A DNA stretch of 64,000 nucleotides from Bacillota bacterium (GTDB lineage: Bacteria; Bacillota; Sulfobacillia; Sulfobacillales; Sulfobacillaceae), in contig JAKBWA010000070.1 of the NCBI GenBank assembly GCA_021841025.1, positions 1 through 64,000 of the forward strand, written 5' to 3'. The notes under the pieces were generated by a model that saw only the letters and a program-made list of their open reading frames with translations, was not told where the DNA came from and did no database searches. A program made the position numbers and the translations under genes. How positions within the stretch are numbered: position 1 is the stretch's first letter; every line of letters starts with the position of its first letter. Shown here in pieces: positions 43,277 through 52,993 of this stretch.

Positions 43277-43958
43277 AAGCAGTATCGTTGAATTAGTCGC
43301 CTATAATCTCAGACGGGAAGGGTTCGAGGTTATCACGGAAAATGACGGGCAACAGGGATTAAAAAGGGCATTAAGTGATAAACCGGATCTGGTGGTGCTC
43401 GATGTGATGCTGCCGAGTTTATCCGGTCTGGATGTCTGTCGTTCCATTCGCCATGAAAGTGATATTCCGGTGATCATGCTGACGGCTCGCAAAGATGAGT
43501 TAGATCGCATTTTGGGGCTCGAGCTGGGTGCAGACGATTATGTCACGAAACCATTTTCCCCGCGTGAACTGGTGGCCAGAGTCAAAGCCATTCTGCGCCG
43601 AGCCAAGCGCCCCTTGGACAAAGAGACGGTAGAAAGCGATGTTGCAGTGGAGCACCATGGACTCAAAATTGCTTTTGACAAGCGGGAAGTGATGCTGGAT
43701 AACGTTCCACTACAGCTAACATTTACAGAGTTCGAGTTGCTGGCGATTTTAGCCAGAAATCCTGGCCGAGCTTTTACCCGTGATGACTTACTGGTAAAAG
43801 TGTGGGGCCAGGATTTTTTTGGTGATGCCCGCACCGTCGATGTGCACATCCGGCATTTGCGGGAAAAGCTCCAGGAAGATCCGCAGTCTCCACGATTTAT
43901 TGAGACAGTTCGTGGGGTGGGGTACCGCTTTAGGGAAATGTCGACGGCTTCATCCTAA
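43245..43958 (+). CDS. phoP: PhoP/PhoB-like response regulator
   Basis: 237 residues. OmpR-type: receiver with VLVVDDESSIVELVAYNLRREG, phosphoacceptor Asp in DLVVLDVMLPSLSGLDVC, Thr and Lys (VIMLTARK, GADDYVTKPFSPRELVARV); winged-helix DNA-binding C-terminus with LTFTEFELLAILARNPGRAFTRDDLL and RTVDVHIRHLREKL. AAGGAGGAGGG ribosome site before ATG 43245. Followed by its histidine kinase and the pst genes, so it is assigned as the phosphate regulator PhoP. Confidence 0.92.
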   Translation: MPQRVLVVDDESSIVELVAYNLRREGFEVITENDGQQGLKRALSDKPDLVVLDVMLPSLSGLDVCRSIRHESDIPVIMLTARKDELDRILGLELGADDYVTKPFSPRELVARVKAILRRAKRPLDKETVESDVAVEHHGLKIAFDKREVMLDNVPLQLTFTEFELLAILARNPGRAFTRDDLLVKVWGQDFFGDARTVDVHIRHLREKLQEDPQSPRFIETVRGVGYRFREMSTASS

Positions 43959-44073
43959 AGGATTTACTTCGAACCTTTCTCGCCCGACCCGATCGGAGGA
44001 GTTAGAGAAAATCGGCATGGTTGAGCAGAAAAAGGCATTGAAATAGTTAGCACCTAAGAAAGGAGCAGCGGGA

Positions 44074-44097
44074 AACTATCCCTTTTGGGGTGGATAG
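44074..44097 (+). promoter_or_regulatory. Dyad in the phoR leader
   Basis: ACTATCC and GGATAGT arms (7 bp) around a 10-base loop, starting between a strong AGGAG (44060-44065 area) and the phoR start. Could control phoR translation or be part of an operator. Confidence 0.35.
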
Positions 44098-44119
44098 TGC
44101 AAGGATCCCGCGCCATGAG

Positions 44120-45505
44120 ATGAAAAAATGCCGCCAATGTTTTCTGGTCCCATTGATGTTGTTGATGGTGGCTACCGTAAGCAGTCTGATCATTTCCGGT
44201 CCTCACGGACCCTTGGAGGCGGTGATTCTTCTTGGGGTTGCTTGGATTTGGGGTATCCATTTTTCCAATTGGCTACGGAAGCGGGACAGACTACTGGATG
44301 AGACAGTTGTGCAGTTGACCGAAACGGTGGATCGGTGGGCTTGCGGCGACTTGCAGGCCCGGGTTTATTTAGACCAGGCGGATCCGCTGGATTCTCTGGC
44401 TCACGGCATGAACCGGGTAGCGGAGGTGTTGGCTGAACGGACCCGCGATTTGCAACAGGACAAAGAACGGCTAGAAGCAATTCTTAGCAGCATGGCTAAC
44501 GGAATAATTATTTTGGGACATGGCTTAAGTATTACTTTGATTAATGATGCGGCTATCGAATTATTTGGATTGGGACAAGAACCCGTTATCGGCAAACACC
44601 TTCTCGAGGTCATTCGTGATGTGGCACTGGATGACGCGGTCACGAAAGTGACAAGGGAAGGAGGCAGTGATACGGTACTCTGGAGCCCGCCAGACAACGA
44701 AAACATGGTGGTGGAAGTCACAATTGGGGCTTTGAATCAGCCGATTGGCGGCTTAGGCGCCGTATTGGTTGCACGAAATGTTTCGACTCAAAGGCAGGTC
44801 GAACGAATGCGGCAGGATTTCGTGGCAAATGTTAGCCACGAGCTGCAGACACCATTGACAGTCATTCGCGGCTTTACGGAAACGCTGTTGGATAATCCAG
44901 ATGATCCCTCCCGGCAGCGGTTCTTGCAATTAATCTACGAAGAAGCCAACCGCATGAGCCGGCTCGTTGACGATTTACTGACGTTGTCACGTATGGAACA
45001 TCATTCGATGCCGATGTCTACGGAAGGGGTGGATGTTCCAGTGCTTATTGATTCGGTTGTGGTGAAACTCCAGCCGCGCATTGACAGGGCACATTTGCGC
45101 CTGGAAAACCGCATTCCGTCTCATATGCCGCTTGTGGCAGGAGACCCTGATTTGTTGGCGGAAGTATTTATGAACTTGGTTGCCAATGCCGTACAATATA
45201 CGCCACAAGGGGGGAGCATTACCCTGGACATGGCTTTGGATGTAGCCAATCACATGGTGGGTATATCGATTAAGGATACGGGAATCGGAATTCCGGCTCA
45301 GGATGTTCCCCGTATTTTTGAGCGTTTTTACCGTGTTGACCGCGCCAGGTCCCGTGCCTCTGGCGGAACGGGCCTGGGACTTGCCATTGTAAAACATATC
45401 ATGGAACTCCACCAGGGCCGCATAGAAGTAAATAGTGTGGTGGGTAAGGGTACAGAATTTTTGCTCTGGTTGCCGGAATTCGAGAGTGAGTTGGATGGTG
45501 AATGA
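44120..45505 (+). CDS. phoR: PhoR-type sensor histidine kinase
   Basis: About 461 residues. Two N-terminal membrane helices (FLVPLMLLMVATVSSLII; AVILLGVAWIWGIHFSNWL), HAMP-like segment with LTETVDRWACGDLQARV, a PAS domain (LEAILSSMANGIIILGHGLSITLINDAA), HisKA with phospho-His VANVSHELQTPLTVIRGF, and HATPase boxes FMNLVANAVQYTP, IKDTGIGIPAQDV, GGTGLGLAIVKH. No large extracytoplasmic domain, typical of PhoR that senses through PstSCAB-PhoU. The start could be GTG 44090 or ATG 44120. Ends overlapping pstS (ATGA). Confidence 0.93.
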   Translation: MKKCRQCFLVPLMLLMVATVSSLIISGPHGPLEAVILLGVAWIWGIHFSNWLRKRDRLLDETVVQLTETVDRWACGDLQARVYLDQADPLDSLAHGMNRVAEVLAERTRDLQQDKERLEAILSSMANGIIILGHGLSITLINDAAIELFGLGQEPVIGKHLLEVIRDVALDDAVTKVTREGGSDTVLWSPPDNENMVVEVTIGALNQPIGGLGAVLVARNVSTQRQVERMRQDFVANVSHELQTPLTVIRGFTETLLDNPDDPSRQRFLQLIYEEANRMSRLVDDLLTLSRMEHHSMPMSTEGVDVPVLIDSVVVKLQPRIDRAHLRLENRIPSHMPLVAGDPDLLAEVFMNLVANAVQYTPQGGSITLDMALDVANHMVGISIKDTGIGIPAQDVPRIFERFYRVDRARSRASGGTGLGLAIVKHIMELHQGRIEVNSVVGKGTEFLLWLPEFESELDGE

Positions 45506-46341
45506 TTTCACGCCGTCAATTTGTCATCGGGGTGCTGGGCGTACCTCTTTTTGGAGCCATGATCTCACTGGGTCAGGCATTGCGCCTAGAAGACAGACCC
45601 CGTCTTCTGAGTATCATGGGTGCTAGCTCTTTAATGGGATATGTCAAGGCTTCGCTGCCACAGTGGGAAAGACAGCATGATTTTGTTCGGGTCGCTCTCA
45701 GCCCGGGAGGATCGTATGCTGGCTTAAAGGCCGTGGCCAGTGGACATATTGATCTGGCTTTATCCGATATTGAGCCGCCTCCGGGCTACATCGCGGTTCC
45801 CTTGCGCCGATTTCGCTTGGGACGCATCGCCATTGTGATTGTTGCTTACCCAGGTGTGGGCGTAAAGGGTCTTCAGCGGGACCAAGTTCGGGCATTGTTT
45901 GCAGGCACGATCGCAAACTGGAGGGAGGTTGGCGGTCAAAACCTTTCTGTCATCCCGGTCTCCCGGCCTTTGAGTTCTGGCGCGAGACAAGTCCTTTCCA
46001 GCCGGTTGATGAAAGGTACCGAGTTTTCCTCTCAGGCGATTATTCAATTATCCAACGGGGCAGTAGCCAAGACGGTGAGGGGAAGCCCTGGAGCTGTCGG
46101 TTATGTGGAGGCCGTTATGCCCTTATCCCAAATTCTCGTGATGGATTTAGGCCAATATCACTATTGTCCCGCAAATCCTCATTCCTGGCCGCTTTATGCC
46201 GAGCCCAGCATTTACGTGCGCGAAGACGCACAACCTTTGGCGTACAATTTGGCAGAATATCTGTCCCATGGTTCTCAAAAATCGCGGTTTGGCATTTATT
46301 CGGGGCCAGGGGAAGGAGGTGCGGTGGATGAAAATCGATAA
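45502..46341 (+). CDS. pstS: Phosphate ABC transporter substrate-binding protein
   Basis: 279 residues. N-terminus MISRRQFVIGVLGVPLFGAM has a twin-arginine (SRRQF) plus hydrophobic segment, so export may go by Tat. Body has the PstS folds: SPGGSYAGLKAVASGHIDLALSD (phosphate loop), LFAGTIANWREVGGQNLSVIPVSRPLSSGARQVLSSRL. Shorter than classic PstS (300-340). Start overlaps phoR, so its expression is coupled to the regulators. Ends beside pstC with overlap of its frame. Confidence 0.88.
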   Translation: MISRRQFVIGVLGVPLFGAMISLGQALRLEDRPRLLSIMGASSLMGYVKASLPQWERQHDFVRVALSPGGSYAGLKAVASGHIDLALSDIEPPPGYIAVPLRRFRLGRIAIVIVAYPGVGVKGLQRDQVRALFAGTIANWREVGGQNLSVIPVSRPLSSGARQVLSSRLMKGTEFSSQAIIQLSNGAVAKTVRGSPGAVGYVEAVMPLSQILVMDLGQYHYCPANPHSWPLYAEPSIYVREDAQPLAYNLAEYLSHGSQKSRFGIYSGPGEGGAVDENR

Positions 46342-47164
46342 GGTCATGGATCAAGTGACCCATATGGTATTAGCTTTGTTTATCGTGGTATGGGGATTCA
46401 TTGCCGTCATAATTGTTTGGGGATCGTGGCGGTTTACTCGTCAGCACGGATTTTTGTCTCCCATTTTGTCATCCCGCTGGAACCCCTTGACCGGGCATTT
46501 CGGACTAGCTTCCTTCATTCTCGGCAGTCTCACCGTCACCGTGTTGGCTGTGGTCATCGTTTCGCCTTGGAGTCTCGGCTTGTCGGTGTTGGGCGCCCGG
46601 ATCTTGCAAGGAAGTTGGCAGAGATATTTTGTGAGGTTTTTGACCGTTTTTGTCTCATTGCCTTCTGTTCTTTATGGTTGGTGGGGATTGACGGTGATTG
46701 TGCCCGGAATCCGGCGGTTGACCGGGAGTTCGGGTTACGGGGTACTCTCAGCCAGTCTTGTCGTAGCGCTGATGATTTTACCCACCTTTAGCATCCTGTC
46801 ATTGAAAGCAATTAGACAGGTTCCCGAATCTTACGTGGAGGGATCGGTGGGATTGGGCGCGAGTGAAGATCAAACCCTGTGGCACATTATTCTGCCCACG
46901 GCTCGTCCGCGCCTGGCCCAGGCAGCCTTGATCGCAATAGCCCGAGCACTGGGGGAAACGATTGCAGTGCAAATGGTTATTGGGGGTCAATTTGGACGCC
47001 CTGGTCTACTTCATCCGGCAGCGACACTCACCACTCAATTGCTAACTGACCTTCCCTTATTGCCTCCGGGTACCGCCGGACATTTTGTGCTGGATTATAT
47101 GGCCTTTCTCCTGATGTTGTTAATGACGGTCATTGTGGGTCTTGAAATGCGAATGGGAGAATAG
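46328..47164 (+). CDS. pstC: Phosphate ABC transporter permease PstC
   Basis: About 278 residues, six membrane helices (e.g. VMLALFIVVWGFIAVIIVWGSW). Permease EAA loop: YVEGSVGLGASEDQTLWHIILPTARPRL. GAAGGAGGTG ribosome site before ATG 46328; the longer frame overlaps pstS and is rejected. Pairs with PstA as the transmembrane channel. Confidence 0.92.
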   Translation: MKIDKVMDQVTHMVLALFIVVWGFIAVIIVWGSWRFTRQHGFLSPILSSRWNPLTGHFGLASFILGSLTVTVLAVVIVSPWSLGLSVLGARILQGSWQRYFVRFLTVFVSLPSVLYGWWGLTVIVPGIRRLTGSSGYGVLSASLVVALMILPTFSILSLKAIRQVPESYVEGSVGLGASEDQTLWHIILPTARPRLAQAALIAIARALGETIAVQMVIGGQFGRPGLLHPAATLTTQLLTDLPLLPPGTAGHFVLDYMAFLLMLLMTVIVGLEMRMGE

Positions 47165-47169
47165 GAATT

Positions 47170-48036
47170 ATGAGCCAAGGCGATTTATCTCCTAAGACCT
47201 TAAAACCTGTTTCTCAAGGGCGTTTGGCCCATCATGTGCTAGCGGTCATAGGAATGGGGGCTATATTGGCCTTGTTGTCCGTGGTGATACCACTGGCAAT
47301 CGAAGGGCTGCCTCGTCTAAGCATGGAATTTTTGTTCAAGTCTCCTCAGGAATTAGGCCGGGGAGGCATTGGACCAGAAATTTTCAATACCCTCGTTATG
47401 GTTGGCTTAAGCCAGGGGATTTCCTTGCCGTTGGCCATTATGGTTGCGATTTACCGGGTGGAGTATGCTCATGCCCCTCATCTGGCTCAGTGGTTCGATC
47501 GTGCACTGCATGTTGTGCTTAGTTTACCGACGGTGGTCATCGGGTTGATCGTGGTAGATTATGCGGTTATTCGCTGGCACTGGCCGGTATCCGTGGAAAC
47601 AGGGATTTTGGCATTTTCTCTTATTAACTGGCCCTACGCCCTCTCTTTGGCCATTGAGGCGTTTCAGCACATTCCTGATGAATGGCGCGAAGCGTCTAGG
47701 GCACTGGGCGCATCTCGCTGGCAGACTATAACGCGTTTGATTTTACCCGTAATTTGGCCTGATATCATCGAACTGACTGGTCTTGCTACCGCCAGACTGA
47801 TGGGGGAAACGGCTGCACTTATTTACACGGCCGGTATTAATGTGTCGGGCCGATTTGCCTTTTCGGCACCCGGTGAAACGGTGGCGGTTCACTTGTGGTA
47901 CATACGCACAGAGGGATTGATGCCGAATGCGGATCAGGAGGCTGCAGCCACGGGTCTGGTCTTGTTATTGCTGGTGATTGCAGTGCTGTGGGTGAGTCAA
48001 AAATTTGCCGAATGGGTAAAAAACGCGAATCTCTAA
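47170..48036 (+). CDS. pstA: Phosphate ABC transporter permease PstA
   Basis: 288 residues. Six hydrophobic helices, with the EAA loop EWREASRALGASRWQTITRLILPVIWPDIIELTGL. Starts 5 bases after pstC (ATAGGAATT ribosome-like). The second half contains TARLMGETAALIYTAG typical for PstA. Confidence 0.92.
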   Translation: MSQGDLSPKTLKPVSQGRLAHHVLAVIGMGAILALLSVVIPLAIEGLPRLSMEFLFKSPQELGRGGIGPEIFNTLVMVGLSQGISLPLAIMVAIYRVEYAHAPHLAQWFDRALHVVLSLPTVVIGLIVVDYAVIRWHWPVSVETGILAFSLINWPYALSLAIEAFQHIPDEWREASRALGASRWQTITRLILPVIWPDIIELTGLATARLMGETAALIYTAGINVSGRFAFSAPGETVAVHLWYIRTEGLMPNADQEAAATGLVLLLLVIAVLWVSQKFAEWVKNANL

Positions 48037-48344
48037 ATGCTACGATGAGAGCCCATGCCTGGTCTGGTTTGTCGCGGGGTGAAATCGGTTTTGGGGCCGG
48101 TATTATGGAGAGGCTCAGAGTGCAAACGACTTATGCACAAAAGGGCGAAACGTCTTTCCAGCCCTGTATCGGGATTTCACAATCCACGCGTACAGTTATC
48201 TTAGGACGCAGGATTTCTTTTCAGCCCCAGAGGTTTTTGGGGGTGAACGCCTGGTTTGCCGTGTTTTGACCCAGGAAACTGAAGTAGAGTATATTTTTAA
48301 CATATGGGGGTTGCGAATTTTGAAGGTGGAAGAAGGCAAAATCG
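48037..48344. promoter_or_regulatory. Internal promoter region before pstB
   Basis: A 308-base gap within the pst cluster holds TTGACC (48266-48271), 18-base spacer, TATATT (48290-48295), a good sigma-A-like promoter 50 bases before pstB. It would let pstB and phoU be expressed apart from pstSCA. Frames here have no ribosome site. Confidence 0.6.
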
Positions 48345-49121
48345 TTGGGGCAATGGGATGACAACGCGGCACCCGACATCGAAGTGCGGCAGTTATCGGT
48401 ATGGTACAATCAAAGTGCCGCACTTCAGGACATTAACCTCAAGGTAGCGGCCGGTCAGATTCTCGCTGTCATCGGGCCGTCGGGTTGCGGCAAATCCACT
48501 TTTCTCCGAGTCTTAAACCGGATGATCGAGCGTTTCTCCAGTGTGAGGGTCAAGGGCATGGTGCGAATCGGGCCTTTTAATGTGCTCGATGAGCATGTTG
48601 ACGTGACCCGGCTCAGGCGAGCCGTAGGCATGGTCTTTCAGCATCCTAACCCTTTTCCCATGACAATATTCGATAATGTCGCTTATGGCCCTCGTATCTT
48701 TGGCATCAGATCTCCTACGCAATTACGGAAAACCGTGGAAGATAGTCTAAAGCTGGCCGCCTTATGGGATGAAGTCCGGGGAAAATTGCGCCGAGGCGCC
48801 AATACACTGTCAGGAGGACAACAGCAGCGACTGTGCATTGCTCGCGCCTTGGCTGTCAATCCGCGTGTGCTGTTGTTGGATGAGCCCACGGCGTCTCTTG
48901 ATCCGGTGTCCGCAGCAAAAATCGAGGAATTAATTGTTCAACTCAAATCGCAATACACTATGGTCATTGTTACCCATAATTTACAACAGGCGGCTCGGAT
49001 TTCTGACATGGTGGCTTTTTTTGAACAAGGCCGTTTGGTCGAGATGGGAAATACCCAAGATATGTTTACGGCACCCAGGGAACGCAGAACTGAAGAATTT
49101 CTGACCGGGCGCTTTGATTAG
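48345..49121 (+). CDS. pstB: Phosphate ABC transporter ATP-binding protein
   Basis: 258 residues. Walker A GPSGCGKST, Q-loop MVFQHPNPFPM, signature LSGGQQQRLCIARAL, Walker B VLLLDEPTASLD, His switch VTHNLQQAAR. The Q-loop ending NPFPMTIFDNVAYGPR is PstB-specific. TTG 48345 with GAAGG 8 bases upstream; upstream stop at 48321 rules out a longer start. Confidence 0.96.
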   Translation: MGQWDDNAAPDIEVRQLSVWYNQSAALQDINLKVAAGQILAVIGPSGCGKSTFLRVLNRMIERFSSVRVKGMVRIGPFNVLDEHVDVTRLRRAVGMVFQHPNPFPMTIFDNVAYGPRIFGIRSPTQLRKTVEDSLKLAALWDEVRGKLRRGANTLSGGQQQRLCIARALAVNPRVLLLDEPTASLDPVSAAKIEELIVQLKSQYTMVIVTHNLQQAARISDMVAFFEQGRLVEMGNTQDMFTAPRERRTEEFLTGRFD

Positions 49122-49177
49122 AATGCCGTCTCACGGTTTAGTAAGGGGGGCTTGGCGAAAGACTGAGAGGAGTGTCT

Positions 49178-49837
49178 ATGATGGTCCGTCAGACTTTCCA
49201 TCATGAGTTAACGGATTTGGAACAAGAATTAATTCGCATGGGGGCTTTGGTTGAAGACCAACTGCGCCGAGCGGTGCGGTCATTAACAGAACACGATGTC
49301 ATCTTAGCACACCAGGTGATTCGAGACGATGACCGGGTTGATGCGATGGAAATGGATATCGAACGCCGGTGTCTGACCCTTTTGGCGTTGCAGCAGCCAT
49401 TGGCCAGCGATCTAAGAGTCGTGTCGACGGTGCTCAAGATTATCACGGATTTGGAACGCATGGCGGATCATGCCTCCGATATCGCTAAGGTGACGGTGCG
49501 CCTGAACCAAGAACCGTTGATCAAACCGTTGGTGGATATCCCGGAAATGGCCAGACTAACCAGTTCGATGGTGCGTTTGGCGTTAAATGCGTATATTCAT
49601 CGCAGCATCGAGGAAGCTCTGACAATGATTCGACTCGATGACGATGTCGATCATTTATATGCACGCGTGTTTCGAGAATTGCTGGAAATAATGAGGGGGC
49701 AGCCCGAAGCAGTGGCCCAAGGCACCTACCTTTTGTTTGTGGCGAACTATATCGAACGTGTTGCCGACCATGCCACAAATCTTGGAGAGTGGGTGATTTA
49801 TATGGTCACCGGACGGCGACAAGAGCTCAACCAGTAA
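49178..49837 (+). CDS. phoU: Phosphate transport regulator PhoU
   Basis: 219-221 residues, two repeated helical bundles. Family motifs RxxxxD/E: RVDAMEMDIERRCLTLLALQQP and repeat LEIMRGQPEAVAQGTYLLFVANYIERVADHATNLGEW (in pieces, residues 155-205), with DLERMADHASDI. Metal-binding EADE-like acidic residues. AGAGGAG ribosome site before ATG 49178. Links PstSCAB state to PhoR. Confidence 0.95.
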   Translation: MMVRQTFHHELTDLEQELIRMGALVEDQLRRAVRSLTEHDVILAHQVIRDDDRVDAMEMDIERRCLTLLALQQPLASDLRVVSTVLKIITDLERMADHASDIAKVTVRLNQEPLIKPLVDIPEMARLTSSMVRLALNAYIHRSIEEALTMIRLDDDVDHLYARVFRELLEIMRGQPEAVAQGTYLLFVANYIERVADHATNLGEWVIYMVTGRRQELNQ

Positions 49838-49888
49838 CACCATGCGATACAAAATTGAGAAAACTCTATGCATTCTATCAGGAAATAG

Positions 49889-50971
<1,083 letters not shown>

Positions 50972-50972
50972 G

Positions 50973-52175
50973 ATGGCTGATGCATTTCGCCGCATGGAGG
51001 AAATGGGGGAGATCTCAAACAAGCGGGTTCTCGTACGAGTCGACTTCAACATTCCCCTTGATCCGGCTACCGGCCAGATTATGGATGACAGCCGAATTCA
51101 GGGCTCGTTGCCCACTCTCGTTCGTCTGTTAGAACAAGGAGGCCGTGTTATTGCCATCAGCCACCGGGGACGGCCTAAAGAACCCAATCGTAAGGATTCG
51201 CTGCGGCCGGTGGCAGATTATCTGCAAGATCATCTGGCATTTCCCGTCTACTTTCAACCGGACATCCTATCCGACCAAGTCCGTCAGGATAGCCAGGATT
51301 TGAAACCCGGTGAATTGCTGGTATTGGAAAATCTGCGGTTTCATCCCGGAGAAAAGACCAATTCCCGTGAGTTCGCACAATTATTAGCCTCCCTGGCCGA
51401 TGTCTATGTCAATGATGCGTTTGGCACAGCTCACCGTGAAGATGCCTCGATTGTCGGTGTGCCCGAATTGCTGCCAGCTTATGCCGGTTTGTTGATGGCT
51501 CGGGAACTGGATCAGTTGAACCAAATCTTAAATCACCCTGAGCGTCCTTATTGGGCAATTATCGGCGGTGCCAAAGTCAGTGATAAAGTGAAGCTTTTGG
51601 GCCGCTTGCTGGAGTTGGTGAATGGCTTGGTCATTGGTGGTGGCATGGCGAACACATTTTTGAAGGCCCAGGGTTATGACATGGGCCAATCCCTCGTGGA
51701 GCCGGATGCTTTGAACACTGCGAAGGAGCTTTTGGAGAGGTCTCAAGCCCAAGGCATTCCCGTGATTTTGCCGACCGATTTGATTGTGGCCGAGAGATTT
51801 GCGGCCGATGCTCCCTTGCGTCAGACAAAGGTAGAGGACATCCAAGCGCAAGACATGGCCCTGGATATTGGCCCGATGACCATCCAAACGATCACGGAGG
51901 TCTTATCCTCAGCGAAAACTGTGTTGTGGAACGGACCTATGGGGGTATTTGAATTTGACCGGTTTGCCCAGGGGACTCTGGCTGTTGCCCGGGAACTGGC
52001 CCGACTCTCGGCTGCAGTTGTCGTGGGCGGCGGCGATTCGGTGGCGGCTGTGAATAAAGCCGGAGTTAAAGACAAACTGACCCATATTTCCACGGGCGGG
52101 GGGGCTACCTTGCGGTATCTCGAAGGGGAAGACTTGCCGGGGATTCGCGCCCTCAAAGACGCAGTGAGAAAATAG
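50973..52175 (+). CDS. pgk: Phosphoglycerate kinase
   Basis: About 400 residues. RVDFNIPLD, DDSRIQGSLPTLVRLLEQG, SHRGRPK, LRPVADYL, LLENLRFHPGE, VNDAFGTAHRED; nucleotide part AIIGGAKVSDKVKLL, GGGMANTFLKAQGYD, VLWNGPMGVFEFDRF, GGGDSVAAV, STGGGATLRYLEG. ATG 50973 with AAAAGGGTG; the longer frame from 50949 overlaps gap. Confidence 0.97.
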   Translation: MADAFRRMEEMGEISNKRVLVRVDFNIPLDPATGQIMDDSRIQGSLPTLVRLLEQGGRVIAISHRGRPKEPNRKDSLRPVADYLQDHLAFPVYFQPDILSDQVRQDSQDLKPGELLVLENLRFHPGEKTNSREFAQLLASLADVYVNDAFGTAHREDASIVGVPELLPAYAGLLMARELDQLNQILNHPERPYWAIIGGAKVSDKVKLLGRLLELVNGLVIGGGMANTFLKAQGYDMGQSLVEPDALNTAKELLERSQAQGIPVILPTDLIVAERFAADAPLRQTKVEDIQAQDMALDIGPMTIQTITEVLSSAKTVLWNGPMGVFEFDRFAQGTLAVARELARLSAAVVVGGGDSVAAVNKAGVKDKLTHISTGGGATLRYLEGEDLPGIRALKDAVRK

Positions 52176-52181
52176 AAGGAG

Positions 52182-52970
52182 GTGGGAAGGACGCGCGAAC
52201 GTTTTTTGATTGCAAATTGGAAGATGCATAAAACCGTGGAGGAGAGCCGGGCATTTGCCCGCGAACTCGTACGCCGCATGTCTCGGAGTGCTCCTTCCAC
52301 CCAGTTGATAATCTGTCCGACAGCTTTGAGCCTATGGGCTGTCGGACAGGAATTGATTGGCTCCAGGGTGATGTTGGGAGGGCAAAATCTCGATTTGGGC
52401 CGAGAAGGAGCCTTTACCGGAGCGGTTTCGGGATATTTGCTTCATGAAGCGGGGGCAAAGTGGGTGATTGTAGGCCATTCCGAACGCCGGCAGTATTTTG
52501 GCGAAAGTGATAGTCTTGTCAGCCAAAAGGTGGCGCAAGCGTGGGAATCGCATCTGCGGCCTATTGTGTGCGTGGGGGAATCACTGAACGATTATCGGGA
52601 AGCGCGCACGATTTCCGTGATTACCCGTCAAATTGAGGCGTTATTTAAGGAAACCTCGCGAGAAGCTCTGAGGAACATTATTGTGGCCTATGAGCCGATA
52701 TGGGCGATAGGAACCGGGGAAGTGCCCCAGCCATCTCAAGCTAATGACGTGGCGGCATTAATACGAGAGATTCTTGCTCAAAAGATTCCTGATGACCGTG
52801 ATGATGTCCCGGTTTTATATGGAGGAAGCGTGTCCTCCAAAAATATCCATCAATTTCTCAGCCAGCCGCATATTGACGGAGCTTTGGTGGGCGGGGCATC
52901 ATTGCATGTGGAGGAATTTTTGAAAATGGCGGATATTGCTCCTTACGAGAATACCAACCAGGAGCAATAG
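52182..52970 (+). CDS. tpiA: Triosephosphate isomerase
   Basis: About 260 residues. FLIANWKMHKT (catalytic Lys), GGQNLDLGREGAFTGAVS, VIVGHSERRQYFGESD (catalytic His), catalytic Glu in VAYEPIWAIGTG, phosphate loop LYGGSVSSKNI. The annotated GTG 52182 lies inside the Shine-Dalgarno run GAAGGAGGTG, so initiation at ACG 52191 (spacing 7) is a credible alternative; see findings. A frame before 52182 is not supported. Confidence 0.95.
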   Translation: MGRTRERFLIANWKMHKTVEESRAFARELVRRMSRSAPSTQLIICPTALSLWAVGQELIGSRVMLGGQNLDLGREGAFTGAVSGYLLHEAGAKWVIVGHSERRQYFGESDSLVSQKVAQAWESHLRPIVCVGESLNDYREARTISVITRQIEALFKETSREALRNIIVAYEPIWAIGTGEVPQPSQANDVAALIREILAQKIPDDRDDVPVLYGGSVSSKNIHQFLSQPHIDGALVGGASLHVEEFLKMADIAPYENTNQEQ

Positions 52971-52993
52971 CGGGAAAGAAGGGTACAACCAGC

